A stretch of DNA of 64,000 nt. It comes from UBA2784 sp964494625. GTDB lineage: Bacteria; Pseudomonadota; Alphaproteobacteria; Micropepsales; Micropepsaceae. Position numbers and translations under genes: made by a program. This document shows positions 34,111-43,434 of this stretch, piece after piece. How positions within the stretch are numbered: position 1 is the stretch's first letter; every line of letters starts with the position of its first letter. The notes beneath the pieces were generated by a model, which did no database searches, had not been told where the DNA came from, and worked only from the letters and a program-made list of their open reading frames with translations. The DNA lies in NCBI GenBank assembly GCA_964494625.1, contig CAZBRT010000002.1, positions 186,001 through 250,000 of the forward strand. Direction: 5' to 3'.

Positions 34111-35333
34111 GCATGCATCCGCGTCATTGCCGAATAAACCAGTGTGCGCAGGTCGCGCCGCATCGCCGGATAGGTTGATGAGGGCAATAGCTGCGTCATG
34201 AAGATGACGATCATCTTCTCCCTGGGATCGATGAAGAAATAGGTGGAGGCCGCCCCGCCCCACGCATATTCGCCCACGCTGCCCGGCACCATCGACAAGG
34301 CGGGCGACATGTTGACCGAGAAGCCAAGGCCAAAGCCGGTGCCGAGGCTCGCCTGTTCCGAAAACATCGAGATCGACGCCTCGCCCAGCGAACGGCCGCC
34401 CGGGATGTGGTTCTGTGTCATCAACTCAAGGGTCTTGGGGCTCAGATACTGCACGCCGCCAAAGGTGCCGCCTGCCAGCAGCATCGAACAGAGACGGTAG
34501 TAATCCGCAATGGTCGAAACCAGCCCGCCACCGCCAGAGACCAGCGCCGGCGGCGCGAGATAGGAACTCTTCGCGGGATCATCATAAAGGAACATGCCGC
34601 CGCCAGGCTTGGGCGCATAGGTCGCGGCAAGCCGCGCGTGCTTTTCGGGCGGCACGAAGAAGTCCGTGTCCACCATCCCCAGCGGCCCGAAAATGCGCTG
34701 CTGCAGGAATTGCTCGAACTTCATGCCGGAAAGCTTGCCGACGATGTAACCCAGAATATCGGTCGAGACCGAGTAGTTCCACAAAGCGCCGGGCGAGAAC
34801 TCCAGCGGCAATCCGGCGAGCTTGGCCACCATGTCGTCCAGCGTGCCGGACTTTTCAATCCCGCCAATGCCGAGCTTGCGATAGGCAGCATCGACATTGG
34901 TGCGCGTCTGGAAGCCATAGGTGAGGCCTGACGTGTGGCGCAAGAGATCGATCATCTGCATCGGGCGTTCGGGGCGCGTGGTCTGGAATGTCTCCATGAA
35001 ACCCGCCTTGTAAACGCGCAGATCGCGCCACTCGGGAATGACGCGGTGGACGGGATCATCAAGAGCCACCTTTCCCTCCTCCACCAGCATCATGAAGGCA
35101 ACGGACGTCACCGGCTTGGTCATGGAGTAGATGCGGAAGATCGTGTCTTCCGAAAGTTTCTTGCCACGCTCGACATCGGCCATGCCGTAAAGGCTCATAT
35201 GCGCGATCTCACCCTCGCGGGCGACCAGTGTCATGGCGCCGGGGATGAGGCCGCGATCGACAAACCGCTCGGCGAAATATCGGTCAAGGGTCTGAAGGCG
35301 GGACGACGAAAATCCAAGTTTCTCGGGCTGCAT
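34107..35333 (-). CDS. Serine hydrolase, beta-lactamase / class C-like fold
   Basis: The protein has about 408 residues. The SxxK motif is SMTK (in FRIYSMTKPVTSVAFM), the tyrosine motif lies in WNYSVSTDILG, and a later conserved HTSGLTYG is typical of the esterase/beta-lactamase family (EstB-like). There is no clear signal peptide, so it is probably a cytosolic esterase or peptidase and not a resistance beta-lactamase. ATG 35333 is chosen for its upstream GGA; the frame stays open to 35378. It stands alone. Confidence 0.82.
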   Translation of the reverse strand: MQPEKLGFSSSRLQTLDRYFAERFVDRGLIPGAMTLVAREGEIAHMSLYGMADVERGKKLSEDTIFRIYSMTKPVTSVAFMMLVEEGKVALDDPVHRVIPEWRDLRVYKAGFMETFQTTRPERPMQMIDLLRHTSGLTYGFQTRTNVDAAYRKLGIGGIEKSGTLDDMVAKLAGLPLEFSPGALWNYSVSTDILGYIVGKLSGMKFEQFLQQRIFGPLGMVDTDFFVPPEKHARLAATYAPKPGGGMFLYDDPAKSSYLAPPALVSGGGGLVSTIADYYRLCSMLLAGGTFGGVQYLSPKTLELMTQNHIPGGRSLGEASISMFSEQASLGTGFGLGFSVNMSPALSMVPGSVGEYAWGGAASTYFFIDPREKMIVIFMTQLLPSSTYPAMRRDLRTLVYSAMTRMHA

Positions 35334-35468
35334 TGGCTGGTCCGCGCGCATGAGTGGGTAAATTGCAGAACGGCCCATCCTGCACAGGGCGGCTTTCCCT
35401 GCCTAGCCCGTTGCAAAGGGAGTTGCCTTGAGGCCTGCCGCTACGCTATGGCCATTGCCCGCAACGGC

Positions 35469-35543
35469 GCCGGCTTAGCTCAGGGGTAGAGCAGCGGTTT
35501 TGTAAACCGTTGGTCGGGGGTTCAATTCCCTCAGCCGGCACCA
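35469..35543 (+). tRNA. tRNA-Thr (TGT)
   Basis: This is a 75-nt plus-strand tRNA. Acceptor GCCGGCT pairs with AGCCGGC. The D arm is GCTC/GAGC, and the anticodon stem GCGGT/ACCGT encloses TTTGTAA (anticodon TGT). The T arm has GGTTCAATT, the discriminator is A and CCA is encoded. The next gene starts 27 nt downstream. Confidence 0.95.
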
Positions 35544-35569
35544 TTCTCAAATATGCAAGTCCCCCGCCC

Positions 35570-36787
35570 ATGGCCAGTCCCAAGCCCGTCTCAACCGCAA
35601 AGCCCGATATCGACCGCGCGCCTTTCAACTGGGAAGACCCGCTGTTGCTTGAAGGCGAGCTGACCGAAGACGAGCGCCTGGTGCGCGATGCCGCCGCCAG
35701 TTTTTGCGCTGACCGTCTGATGACGCGCGTGAAGGACGGCTTCCGCAACGAAGTCTTTGATCGTGCGATCATGACCGAGATGGGTGCGCAGGGCATGCTG
35801 GGCATCACGCTGCCGGAAAAATATGGCTGCGCAGGGCTTGGCTATGTCGCCTATGGCCTCGTCGCGCGCGAGGTGGAACGCGTGGACAGCGGCTATCGCT
35901 CTGCGATGAGCGTGCAGTCGAGCCTCGTGATGCATCCCATCTACGCCTATGGCACCGAAGAGCAGCGCATGCGCTTCCTGCCCAAGCTCGCCAGCGGCGC
36001 GCATGTGGGCTGCTTCGGTTTGACCGAGCCCGACCACGGCTCGGACCCCGGTTCGATGGTGACGCGCGCGCGCAAGGTGGATGGCGGCTATATCCTCAAC
36101 GGCGCGAAGATGTGGATCACCAACAGCCCGATTGCCGACATCGCCGTCGTATGGGCCAAGGACGATGCGGGCGACATTCGTGGCTTTGTCGTTGAGCGCG
36201 GCATGAAAGGTTTTTCGACGCCCAAGATCGAGGGCAAGTTCTCGCTGCGTGCGTCGGTGACAGGTGAAATCGTGCTTGAGGACGTGATGGTGCCCGACGC
36301 CAATTTCCTGCCCCATGTTCGCGGGTTGGGGGGACCGTTTGGCTGCCTCAACCGCGCGCGCTACGGCATTGCGTGGGGCGCGATGGGGGCTGCCGAGTTC
36401 TGCTGGCAGGCCGCGCGCACCTACACGATGGAGCGCAAGCAGTTCGGAAGGCCCCTGGCCGCCAATCAGCTGGTGCAGAAAAAGCTCGCCGACATGCAGA
36501 CGGAAATCGCACTCGGCCTTTCGGGCGCGCTGCGCCTTGGCCGCATGATGGAAGCAGGCACCGCCTCACCGCCTGCCATTTCGCTGATGAAGCGGAACAA
36601 TTGCGGCAAGGCGCTCGACATCGCGCGCGTGGCGCGAGACATGCACGGCGGCAATGGCGTGTCAGACGAATATCACGTCATCCGGCATGTGATGAACCTT
36701 GAAGCCGTCAACACGTATGAAGGTACGCATGACGTGCACGCCCTCATCCTTGGCCGCGCGCAGACGGGACTGCAGGCGTTCAGCTAG
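35570..36787 (+). CDS. gcdH: Glutaryl-CoA dehydrogenase
   Basis: This 405-residue FAD flavoenzyme decarboxylates glutaryl-CoA to crotonyl-CoA in lysine, tryptophan and aromatic breakdown. Family markers are SVQSSLVMHPIYAYGTEEQ, CFGLTEPDHGSDP (FAD/substrate loop), RARYGIAWGAMGAAEFC and the C-terminal NTYEGTHDVHALILGRA with the catalytic glutamate. These match GCDH more than general acyl-CoA dehydrogenases. ATG 35570 was chosen; the longer frame runs into tRNA-Thr. It has only 26 nt from the tRNA, so it may be read from the tRNA promoter. Confidence 0.92.
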   Translation: MASPKPVSTAKPDIDRAPFNWEDPLLLEGELTEDERLVRDAAASFCADRLMTRVKDGFRNEVFDRAIMTEMGAQGMLGITLPEKYGCAGLGYVAYGLVAREVERVDSGYRSAMSVQSSLVMHPIYAYGTEEQRMRFLPKLASGAHVGCFGLTEPDHGSDPGSMVTRARKVDGGYILNGAKMWITNSPIADIAVVWAKDDAGDIRGFVVERGMKGFSTPKIEGKFSLRASVTGEIVLEDVMVPDANFLPHVRGLGGPFGCLNRARYGIAWGAMGAAEFCWQAARTYTMERKQFGRPLAANQLVQKKLADMQTEIALGLSGALRLGRMMEAGTASPPAISLMKRNNCGKALDIARVARDMHGGNGVSDEYHVIRHVMNLEAVNTYEGTHDVHALILGRAQTGLQAFS

Positions 36788-37497
36788 CGCCGCTGCCAGA
36801 TGGCCAGGTGGAACGCGAGGCCCTCTTCATCGGCGCCTTCAAACGGGCTGTCCATGAGCGTGCGGGCCATACCGGCTTCGATTGCAACTTCGTCGGTCAG
36901 TGACCAAACAAGCGAGACCTGCTCGCGCCGCTCACTTGGGTCATAGCCGAAGCGCTCCGTGATGCTCCATGATGCGATCAACTGCACATTGGCGGACAGA
37001 TTTTGCCCCAGCGAGAAATCATAGAGCCGCGCTTCGACCAACCCTTGCGCATTGGTGCGCACACCCGCCTCCACATTCGCAAAGACCGGTGTGCCCAGAA
37101 TAGAGCCGCCCCAGCCCAAGGCTGCGCGATGCTCAAATTCAGCATCTCCAAACCCTTCGCCCTGAAAGTTGCGCGGCAGATAAAGTCCCGATTGCGCCGC
37201 CAGCACAAAACCTTCATAGGCGAAAATCTGCTGGCGCAGCGACACGGACACAGAGCCGCGACCCGCCTCGCCCAATTCATTGACGGGATCGGGCGCGATC
37301 GTTGCCGTCGTGATCAGCGTGACGCCATCCATGACGCCATATTCAAGATAGCGCTCCACCGTCACGCCTTCATTGCCGCCGAGCGACGCTGAAATTTTCT
37401 CGATGCGCAGCAAGGCACCCGGGCTTTGCGTCCACGCACCGGCAAAAGCGGGCGCTGTTTGCAGGAGCACGATCATCAGCGTGATGAGTTTCCTCAT
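36784..37497 (-). CDS. Exported protein, probably outer-membrane, partner of the glycosyltransferase
   Basis: The 237-residue protein has a signal peptide (MRKLITLMIVLLQTAPAFA). The rest alternates hydrophobic and polar residues in about ten short strands and ends LAFHLAIWQRR, suggesting a small beta-barrel, though it does not end in phenylalanine. Its start overlaps the glycosyltransferase stop as ATGA, so the two are translationally coupled. A role in exporting or anchoring the polysaccharide made by that enzyme is inferred. The end overlaps gcdH by 3 nt. Confidence 0.72.
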   Translation of the reverse strand: MRKLITLMIVLLQTAPAFAGAWTQSPGALLRIEKISASLGGNEGVTVERYLEYGVMDGVTLITTATIAPDPVNELGEAGRGSVSVSLRQQIFAYEGFVLAAQSGLYLPRNFQGEGFGDAEFEHRAALGWGGSILGTPVFANVEAGVRTNAQGLVEARLYDFSLGQNLSANVQLIASWSITERFGYDPSERREQVSLVWSLTDEVAIEAGMARTLMDSPFEGADEEGLAFHLAIWQRR

Positions 37498-39191
37498 GCC
37501 GCAACACCGGATTTGGCGGCGCCGCCGTGCGGTGTCTTGTGCCAGTGGAACGGACGCGCCAGAAAATCGTAGAGCGCCAACCACCCCGCCGCCGAGATCA
37601 GGAGCCAGTAGAAGGGTGCGGTGAGTGCCCAGGGCATCAGCCCGAACCAGCCGCGCCGCATCGGTGCGAGCAGCCAGAGCGCGAGGCAAGAAAGATTGCC
37701 CGCAATCATGCTGAAGAGCGCCAGCCCCTCGACCGTGCCGCCAAAGAGCCAGTGCAAATCGTCCGTGCCGCTCGCTGCCCAGACCGCCGACAAGAGCCAG
37801 AACACCGGATTGACGAGCGCCGTCAGCACGGAGCCGCCGATGAAGAAGAACAGCCCCAGCACGCCGAAGAAACCAAATTCCGCCAGCGCCCGTCCCGGCA
37901 CACGCATATGCACCAGAAACGTGATGAGATAGCCTTTGAGCCAGCGCGCCCGCTGGCGCAGCCATGGTCCCAGCGCTTCAGCGGCTTCCTCGTAGGTGGT
38001 TGAATCAAGTGTCGCGATGCGATGGCCATGGCGCATCAGGCGCAGGCCAAGATCGGCATCTTCGGTCACGTTCCATGCGTCCCAGGCGTGGACGTGGCGG
38101 AGCACACTGACCCGGAAATGGTTCGACGTGCCGCCCAAAGGCAGCGGCAGTCCCATGCGTTCCAGGCCCGGCAGCATGAAGTCAAACCACAGCGCATAAT
38201 CGAGCGCGAAGAGCCGCGTCAGCCAATTGTGGTTGCGGTTGTAGCAATTGAGCCGCGCCTGCAGGCAGGCCACGGGGCGCGCGTCCCTCTCCTGAAAGCG
38301 GGCATGGGCCTTCATCAGCTGGTCGGGCTCAGGCCGGTCTTCGGCGTCATAAATGACAAGGTATTCGCCGCGCGCATAGGCGAGCGCGAAATTGAGCGCC
38401 TTGGGCTTGGTGCGCGGTCCGCCCGGCGGCACCACGATGATGTCAGCCTCGCCGGCGAATGCGGCAACGGCCGCGCGGGTTTCAGCATCGTCTTCCTCGA
38501 CGATCAGTTTCAGGTCCAGACGCTCCTTGGGCCAGTCCAGCGCGCGCATCGCCTGCATTGTCGCCGGCACGATTTCTGCCTCGCGATAGAGCGGCACAAG
38601 AATCGTATAGACTGGCAGAGTGCCGCGTTCACTGACAGGTAATGGCGCGCGCGGCGCATCTTCGGTTGCGGCACCCGCCAAAGCGGCGGTCGTGCGCAAC
38701 AGGAAGTGGCCGACATAGAAGATCGACATGAAGGCGACGGCCAGCACCAAGGCTGCCCCCGCATTGACGACAAGCGCTGCCCCAAAAAGGCCAATCACAA
38801 ATCCGAACACAACAAGCTGGCGCGGGGTCGCACGCATGGCTGCCGAGCGCGCCGGTTCCGCCTCGCGCAGGCCATGCACGGCCTCATGCAGCGCGTACGG
38901 CGCAAAGCGGTTGCGGATTGCTTCGCGCAAACGCTTCAGTGGCCAGCGCACGATTTGCGCCTCCTTGCCAAACAGAAGCGTCAGCGCGGCAGCACTCGTG
39001 GCCGTCCGGCTTGACGTGGCAATGAGGATCGCATGGGATGTGACAGAGACCGGCAGCACTTCGTGGCGCAGGCAGAATTCACGTTGTGCATGAGTCAGCG
39101 GGACGAAGCGGATGGACCCCTCGGGCAAATCTGCGCCATCGGGGAAAACGGCTTCGGGCGCGGCTGGCCCGGCATCGGCCGCATCCCCCAT
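37494..39191 (-). CDS. Membrane glycosyltransferase, family 2 (cellulose-synthase-like)
   Basis: This 565-residue enzyme starts with a domain like the N-terminal module of type II secretion ATPases (about 20-100). Two membrane helices follow (about 125-165). The GT2 catalytic domain shows VEEDDAE, the sugar-nucleotide aspartates in DAEDRPE, TEDADLG and the QRARWLKG motif (QxxRW). Three or four C-terminal helices complete it. This layout makes a processive inner-membrane synthase of a surface polysaccharide. No c-di-GMP PilZ domain is visible. It is coupled to the exported protein downstream. Confidence 0.87.
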   Translation of the reverse strand: MGDAADAGPAAPEAVFPDGADLPEGSIRFVPLTHAQREFCLRHEVLPVSVTSHAILIATSSRTATSAAALTLLFGKEAQIVRWPLKRLREAIRNRFAPYALHEAVHGLREAEPARSAAMRATPRQLVVFGFVIGLFGAALVVNAGAALVLAVAFMSIFYVGHFLLRTTAALAGAATEDAPRAPLPVSERGTLPVYTILVPLYREAEIVPATMQAMRALDWPKERLDLKLIVEEDDAETRAAVAAFAGEADIIVVPPGGPRTKPKALNFALAYARGEYLVIYDAEDRPEPDQLMKAHARFQERDARPVACLQARLNCYNRNHNWLTRLFALDYALWFDFMLPGLERMGLPLPLGGTSNHFRVSVLRHVHAWDAWNVTEDADLGLRLMRHGHRIATLDSTTYEEAAEALGPWLRQRARWLKGYLITFLVHMRVPGRALAEFGFFGVLGLFFFIGGSVLTALVNPVFWLLSAVWAASGTDDLHWLFGGTVEGLALFSMIAGNLSCLALWLLAPMRRGWFGLMPWALTAPFYWLLISAAGWLALYDFLARPFHWHKTPHGGAAKSGVAA

Positions 39192-39342
39192 GACGCATCC
39201 CCCCGCTTGCTCCGGATCGGGAAGCTAAGCTTGGTTGACCCGGATGGCACAACCCATGGGTGCGAGCACGCAGCCGCACATTCAATTTATGATTGCGCCT
39301 TGTGATAGCAAATCGGTCGCGGTGGACACGGCCAGCGTCCAC

Positions 39343-41313
39343 CTAAATATCCAGATTCTTCGCGAAGCCCGCGTTCTCCTGGATGAACTGGAAACGCAAT
39401 TCGGGCTTCTTGCCCATCAGGCGCTCGACCAGATCGGCGGCGGCGTCGGCTTCGCCCTCGGGTATCCCGACCCGCAGCAGCGTGCGATTGCCCGGCTGCA
39501 TGGTCGTTTCCTTCAGCTGCTGGGGCATCATTTCGCCAAGGCCCTTGAAGCGGCTGATCTCGACCTTCGCATTGGCGCGGAACTCGGATTTGAGGAGTTC
39601 TTCCTTGTGCGCATCGTCGCGCGCATAGATCGACTTGCCGCCCGATGACAGGCGATAGAGCGGCGGCATGGCCAGATAGAGGCGCCCGTCCGTCACCAGA
39701 CCCTGCAATTCGCGATAGAAGAAGGTGATGAGCAGCGACGCGATATGCGCGCCGTCCACGTCGGCGTCGGTCATCACGATGATTTTCTCATAGCGCAGAT
39801 CTTCGCTGCGGTATTTCGCGCCAAGACCGCAGCCCAGCGCCTGCACCAGATCGGCCAGTTCCTGGTTCTGCTGCAGCTTGCCGGCTGCTGCACTTGCCAC
39901 GTTCAGGATTTTCCCGCGCAAGGGCAGGATGGCCTGCGTCTGGCGGTCACGCGCCTGCTTGGCAGAGCCACCCGCGCTGTCTCCTTCGACAAGGAAAAGC
40001 TCGGTACCCTCGGCGGATTGCCGGGCGCAATCGGACAGTTTGCCCGGCAGGCGCAATTTGCGCGTAGCCGACTTTCGCGCGGTTTCCTTTTCCTGGCGCC
40101 GCCGCTGGCGGTCCTCCGCATTGTCGATGATGTGGCCGAGCAGACGATTGGCATCGACCGGGCTTTCGGTCAGCCAGTGATCGAAGTGGTCGCGCACGGC
40201 GTTCTCGACCAGACGCTGGGCGTCCGGGCTCGACAGGCGGTCTTTCGTCTGGCCCTGGAATTGCGGATCGCGGATAAAGACCGACAACATGGAGCAGGCG
40301 GTTTCCATCACGTCATCTGCCGTGATCTGCGCGCCCTTCTTGTTGCCGGTGAGTTCGGCATAAGCGCGCAGCGAACGCGTCAGCGCCGTGCGGAAACCGG
40401 CGTCATGCGTGCCGCCTTCGGGTGTCGGGATCGTGTTGCAGTAGGACGTCGCGAATGGTTCGCGGCCGGGCGCCCATGTGATCGCCCATTCCGTCGTGCC
40501 CTTGGCCTCGCGCGCCTCCACACGGCCGGAAAAGGCGCGCGGTGTCACCGTGCGCTCACCCTCGATGGAAGATTGCAGAAAATCCTCAAGCCCGCCGGGG
40601 AAGATGAAACTGTCTTCGGCGGGAACACCATCGGCTTCCGCACGCGCCTTGTCGCAGGTCCAGCGGATTTCAACGCCACGGAAGAGATAGGCCTTCGAGC
40701 GCGCCATGCGGTAAAGCCGCGAAGGCTTGAAGGCGAGGCCTTTGCCGAAAATCTGGGCATCTGGCAGAAACGAAACCGTTGTGCCGCGCCGGTTCGATGT
40801 GGCGCCCTTGTCTTTCAGCTTGCCTACCGGCTTGCCGCGCTCAAACCGCATGAGCCAGAGCTTGCGGTCGCGCGCCACCTCGACCTCCAGCCATTCCGAC
40901 AATGCGTTCACGACTGACGCACCCACGCCATGCAGGCCGCCGGATGTCTGATAGGCGTCGCCCGAGAATTTTCCGCCCGCGTGCAGGACCGTGAAGATCA
41001 CCTCCAGCGCCGATTTGGGCTTGAGCTTGGGGTGCGGGTCCACCGGAACGCCGCGGCCATTGTCGCGGATGGTCAGAACGCCCGTCGCCGCCAGATCAAC
41101 CTCAATGCGGTTGGCAAAACCCGCCACCGCCTCGTCCATCGCGTTGTCGAGGATTTCGGCGGCCAGATGGTGCAGCGCGCGCTCGTCGGTGCCGCCGATA
41201 TACATGCCCGGGCGGCGGCGCACAGGTTCAAGCCCTTCAAGGACTTCAATGTCCTTGGCGGAATAGGCTTTGGCTTTGGGATCGTCGTGGCTGAACAGGT
41301 CGGCTTTCGCCAT
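39343..41313 (-). CDS. parE: DNA topoisomerase IV subunit B
   Basis: This 656-residue ATPase subunit decatenates chromosomes together with ParC. The GHKL ATPase motifs are EILDNAMDEAVAG, RDNGRGVPVDPH and GGLHGVGASVVNALS. The TOPRIM domain has LVEGDSAGGSAKQARDR and MTDADVDGAHIASLL. ATG 41313 is chosen, as the region before it is not homologous. It stands alone; parC is not in the window. A GGTGGAC/GTCCACC hairpin overlaps the stop codon (39321-39343) and may terminate it. Confidence 0.96.
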   Translation of the reverse strand: MAKADLFSHDDPKAKAYSAKDIEVLEGLEPVRRRPGMYIGGTDERALHHLAAEILDNAMDEAVAGFANRIEVDLAATGVLTIRDNGRGVPVDPHPKLKPKSALEVIFTVLHAGGKFSGDAYQTSGGLHGVGASVVNALSEWLEVEVARDRKLWLMRFERGKPVGKLKDKGATSNRRGTTVSFLPDAQIFGKGLAFKPSRLYRMARSKAYLFRGVEIRWTCDKARAEADGVPAEDSFIFPGGLEDFLQSSIEGERTVTPRAFSGRVEAREAKGTTEWAITWAPGREPFATSYCNTIPTPEGGTHDAGFRTALTRSLRAYAELTGNKKGAQITADDVMETACSMLSVFIRDPQFQGQTKDRLSSPDAQRLVENAVRDHFDHWLTESPVDANRLLGHIIDNAEDRQRRRQEKETARKSATRKLRLPGKLSDCARQSAEGTELFLVEGDSAGGSAKQARDRQTQAILPLRGKILNVASAAAGKLQQNQELADLVQALGCGLGAKYRSEDLRYEKIIVMTDADVDGAHIASLLITFFYRELQGLVTDGRLYLAMPPLYRLSSGGKSIYARDDAHKEELLKSEFRANAKVEISRFKGLGEMMPQQLKETTMQPGNRTLLRVGIPEGEADAAADLVERLMGKKPELRFQFIQENAGFAKNLDI

Positions 41314-41383
41314 GGAACGCATCATCCGCAGATCTGGAAGAATCACTGCCTCCTTCATAGACCGGATTGGCGCGGAAATGAGA

Positions 41384-41412
41384 AGGGCGGCGGCATATTG
41401 TGCCACCGCCCT
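41384..41412 (-). terminator. Hairpin terminator after the winged-helix regulator gene
   Basis: AGGGCGGCGGCA (41384-41395) and TGCCACCGCCCT (41401-41412) pair over 11 of 12 positions around TATTG. The minus-strand tail TCTCATTT is only a weak U-run. It lies between the regulator operon and parE. Confidence 0.55.
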
Positions 41413-41437
41413 GAGGCATGTGATTGGTCTTCCGCCC

Positions 41438-41746
41438 TTATTGCGCCGCCACCTTGCCGGGCAGAAGTCCCTTCAAGGCATCGAGGTAATGGACGAAAGC
41501 AGCGCGCCCCTTGTCCGTGATCTTCACCACGGTCTGCGGCTTGCGGCCCGCATAGCCCTTGCTGACGGTCACATAGGCGGCTTCCTCGAGCTTGCGCAGA
41601 TGGGTGGACAAGTTTCCGTCCGTGGTGCCGATGCGGTTGCGCAGATCGGTGAACTCCGCGCCGCTCGCCGTTGACAGATACGCCATGACGGCCAGCCGGA
41701 TGCGGCCATGGATCAGTTCGTCGATGGCATTGTGGTCGAAGCTCAC
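41438..41746 (-). CDS. Winged-helix transcriptional regulator (ArsR/MarR-like, HTH_34 type)
   Basis: The 102-residue protein consists almost only of a winged helix. The recognition helix is in GTTDGNLSTHLRKLEEAAYV and the wing in GYAGRKPQTVVKIT, the pattern of small repressors that control an adjacent membrane protein. Its start overlaps the stop of that gene by 4 nt (ATGA), so it is the second gene of a coupled pair. A 17-nt palindrome upstream of the pair is its probable operator. Confidence 0.85.
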   Translation of the reverse strand: MSFDHNAIDELIHGRIRLAVMAYLSTASGAEFTDLRNRIGTTDGNLSTHLRKLEEAAYVTVSKGYAGRKPQTVVKITDKGRAAFVHYLDALKGLLPGKVAAQ

Positions 41747-42333
41747 GCGCGCGCCTTCCGTTCCATTGCGGTCAGCACAAGACCCGTGCCCGCCATGTTG
41801 ACGAGGACGAAGGTGGCCATGACCAGGTTAAGGGCCTGGCTGCCCGAGAACCAGAAGATCACGGGCACCGAGACAAGCCAGGCCGCCGCCGGCAGAAACA
41901 TGAAGCGGATGCGCGCGAAGGCGCCGATCAGCGCAAAGGCGACGCCGCACATGACCGAGGCAACCGGCGCCATGTAACCCATGTTGCCGTTGATGGCGGT
42001 GCCGATCCAGAACACCATCATGCCGACGCCGGTTGCGATCCACACGACCTCACTGACGCGGTTGACGAAACGATTGGCGTCGGGCCGCTTGGCATCGCGC
42101 GCACCAAGAAGAGCCGTGACGCCATAGGCCGGGATCACGCAGGCAAGCCAGGTCGCCCAAATGGGCAGGCTGTGCACGCCCGTTGCGTAGAGATACATGG
42201 CGAAATAGCCCGCCGCGATCGCAAGACCCCAGACGAAATAATAGGGGCCACCGGGGGCGGTGATCTTGCGCCCCTCCTCCGCCATGCGGCGCAGGAAGGC
42301 GATGTCGTTCTCAAGTGAATGCGTATCGCTCAT
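41743..42333 (-). CDS. Multi-pass membrane protein paired with a winged-helix regulator
   Basis: The 196-residue protein has a soluble N-terminus (about 1-30, LENDIAFLRRMAEEGR) and then five to six membrane helices. No catalytic motif is seen. Similar membrane proteins are commonly found with HTH_34 regulators; their role is unknown. It is the first gene of the coupled pair and lies just downstream of the palindromic operator candidate. Confidence 0.75.
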   Translation of the reverse strand: MSDTHSLENDIAFLRRMAEEGRKITAPGGPYYFVWGLAIAAGYFAMYLYATGVHSLPIWATWLACVIPAYGVTALLGARDAKRPDANRFVNRVSEVVWIATGVGMMVFWIGTAINGNMGYMAPVASVMCGVAFALIGAFARIRFMFLPAAAWLVSVPVIFWFSGSQALNLVMATFVLVNMAGTGLVLTAMERKARA

Positions 42334-42385
42334 GTCGCGTCTTTCTCCTTCAGGCAGGCTGCCCGGATTTGTGGGTCAGCAAACT

Positions 42386-42419
42386 ACTTTGCATTGCAAA
42401 GTTCTTTAGCGTTCCAAAG
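42386..42419 (-). promoter_or_regulatory. Candidate tandem operator of the winged-helix regulator
   Basis: ACTTTGCATTGCAAAGT (42386-42402) is a perfect palindrome around a single T. Two bases on, CTTTAGCGTTCCAAAG (42404-42419) repeats the same CTTT...AAAG half-sites imperfectly. The pair sits about 50-85 nt upstream of the membrane protein-regulator operon, fitting two cooperative repressor dimers. Confidence 0.6.
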
Positions 42420-42460
42420 ATTGCTTGTCAAGCGACGTCAATTCAATGGGTTAGGTTGAT

Positions 42461-43429
42461 TCACTGCTGCTGGGCTTGGGCTGCCTGCCGTCTCAGCACT
42501 TCGGGCGCCGGGGCCTGGTCAGACGGAAGCGTCGGCATCGCGCGGGCAATGCGCAGCCGTTCCTCACGCGCCGAAGCGGCGCCGGATGGTCCGACTGTCA
42601 CCGCCACCGCCAGTTCGCTGTCCGGCCGACCCTTGAAGGTGCCGCGCGTCGGCGGCACATCGTGATAATCGCGGCCGACGGCCACGCGCACATGGCGTTC
42701 ACCGGCAATCACATTGTTGGTCGGATCAAACCCCACCCAACCGATGCCCGGCACCAGCGCTTCGACCCAGGCGTGGGTCGCTTCGGGCTCGGGCCGTGCG
42801 TCACTGCGCGTATGGCTCAGATAGCCCGAGACATAGCGCGCGGGAATGCCGAAGCGCCGCGCAATCGCAATCATCACATGGCTCAGGTCCTGGCAGACGC
42901 CCCGCCCGTGCAGGAGCACTTCGGTCAGCGGCGTATCCACCTCAGTTGCGTGCGGATCATACTCAAAGGATTCAAACACGGTGCGGCTCAGCATCCAGAG
43001 CGTGCTCAAGGGGTCGCTCAGCGGCTTCAGATTTTTTGCCGCCATGAAGCTCTCGAGCGCCGGCGTCACGTCGGTATGATGGTTCGCCGCCAGCATGTCA
43101 TATTCGTCGTCGGCCAGCCGGTCGCGGATCAGGCCTTCCCACGCGTCGCGGGGCGCGGCACCGGGGACAGCGGCATGGGGCTGCATTTCGATACCCGCCA
43201 GAACCTCGATCGACAGCATGTCGTGGTTCTTCAGCGTGTTGAAATGGTGGACTGCGTTGCCGAGATGGTCGGTATAGGAAAAAATCTGCGCGCGCGGCGT
43301 CAGGTTCATCTGGAAATGGGCGAGACGCTGCGGCCCCTCCGTGCGCGGCTGCATGATGACCTCCATCACCGCCTCGCGCACAGGCGTCAAGTAGCGGAAA
43401 CGCGTGATGTGGCGGATGGAATAGAACAA
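42461..43429 (-). CDS. Transglutaminase-like cysteine peptidase family protein
   Basis: The 322-residue protein starts FYSIRHITRFRYLTPV, typical of bacterial transglutaminase-like N-terminal domains. The catalytic triad is visible: cysteine in GRGVCQDLSHV, histidine in EATHAWVEAL and aspartate in GFDPTNN. The start is TTG 43429 behind GAGG. The last 50 residues are proline/alanine/glutamine rich. It is the last gene of the ATP-grasp / alpha-E operon, a widespread set thought to make or modify a peptide; the product is unknown. Confidence 0.9.
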   Translation of the reverse strand: MFYSIRHITRFRYLTPVREAVMEVIMQPRTEGPQRLAHFQMNLTPRAQIFSYTDHLGNAVHHFNTLKNHDMLSIEVLAGIEMQPHAAVPGAAPRDAWEGLIRDRLADDEYDMLAANHHTDVTPALESFMAAKNLKPLSDPLSTLWMLSRTVFESFEYDPHATEVDTPLTEVLLHGRGVCQDLSHVMIAIARRFGIPARYVSGYLSHTRSDARPEPEATHAWVEALVPGIGWVGFDPTNNVIAGERHVRVAVGRDYHDVPPTRGTFKGRPDSELAVAVTVGPSGAASAREERLRIARAMPTLPSDQAPAPEVLRRQAAQAQQQ

Positions 43430-43434
43430 TTGGA

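Noticed and set aside
34107..35333. Resistance beta-lactamase
   Set aside because: SxxK is present, but there is no signal peptide and the pattern fits cytosolic esterase-type members.
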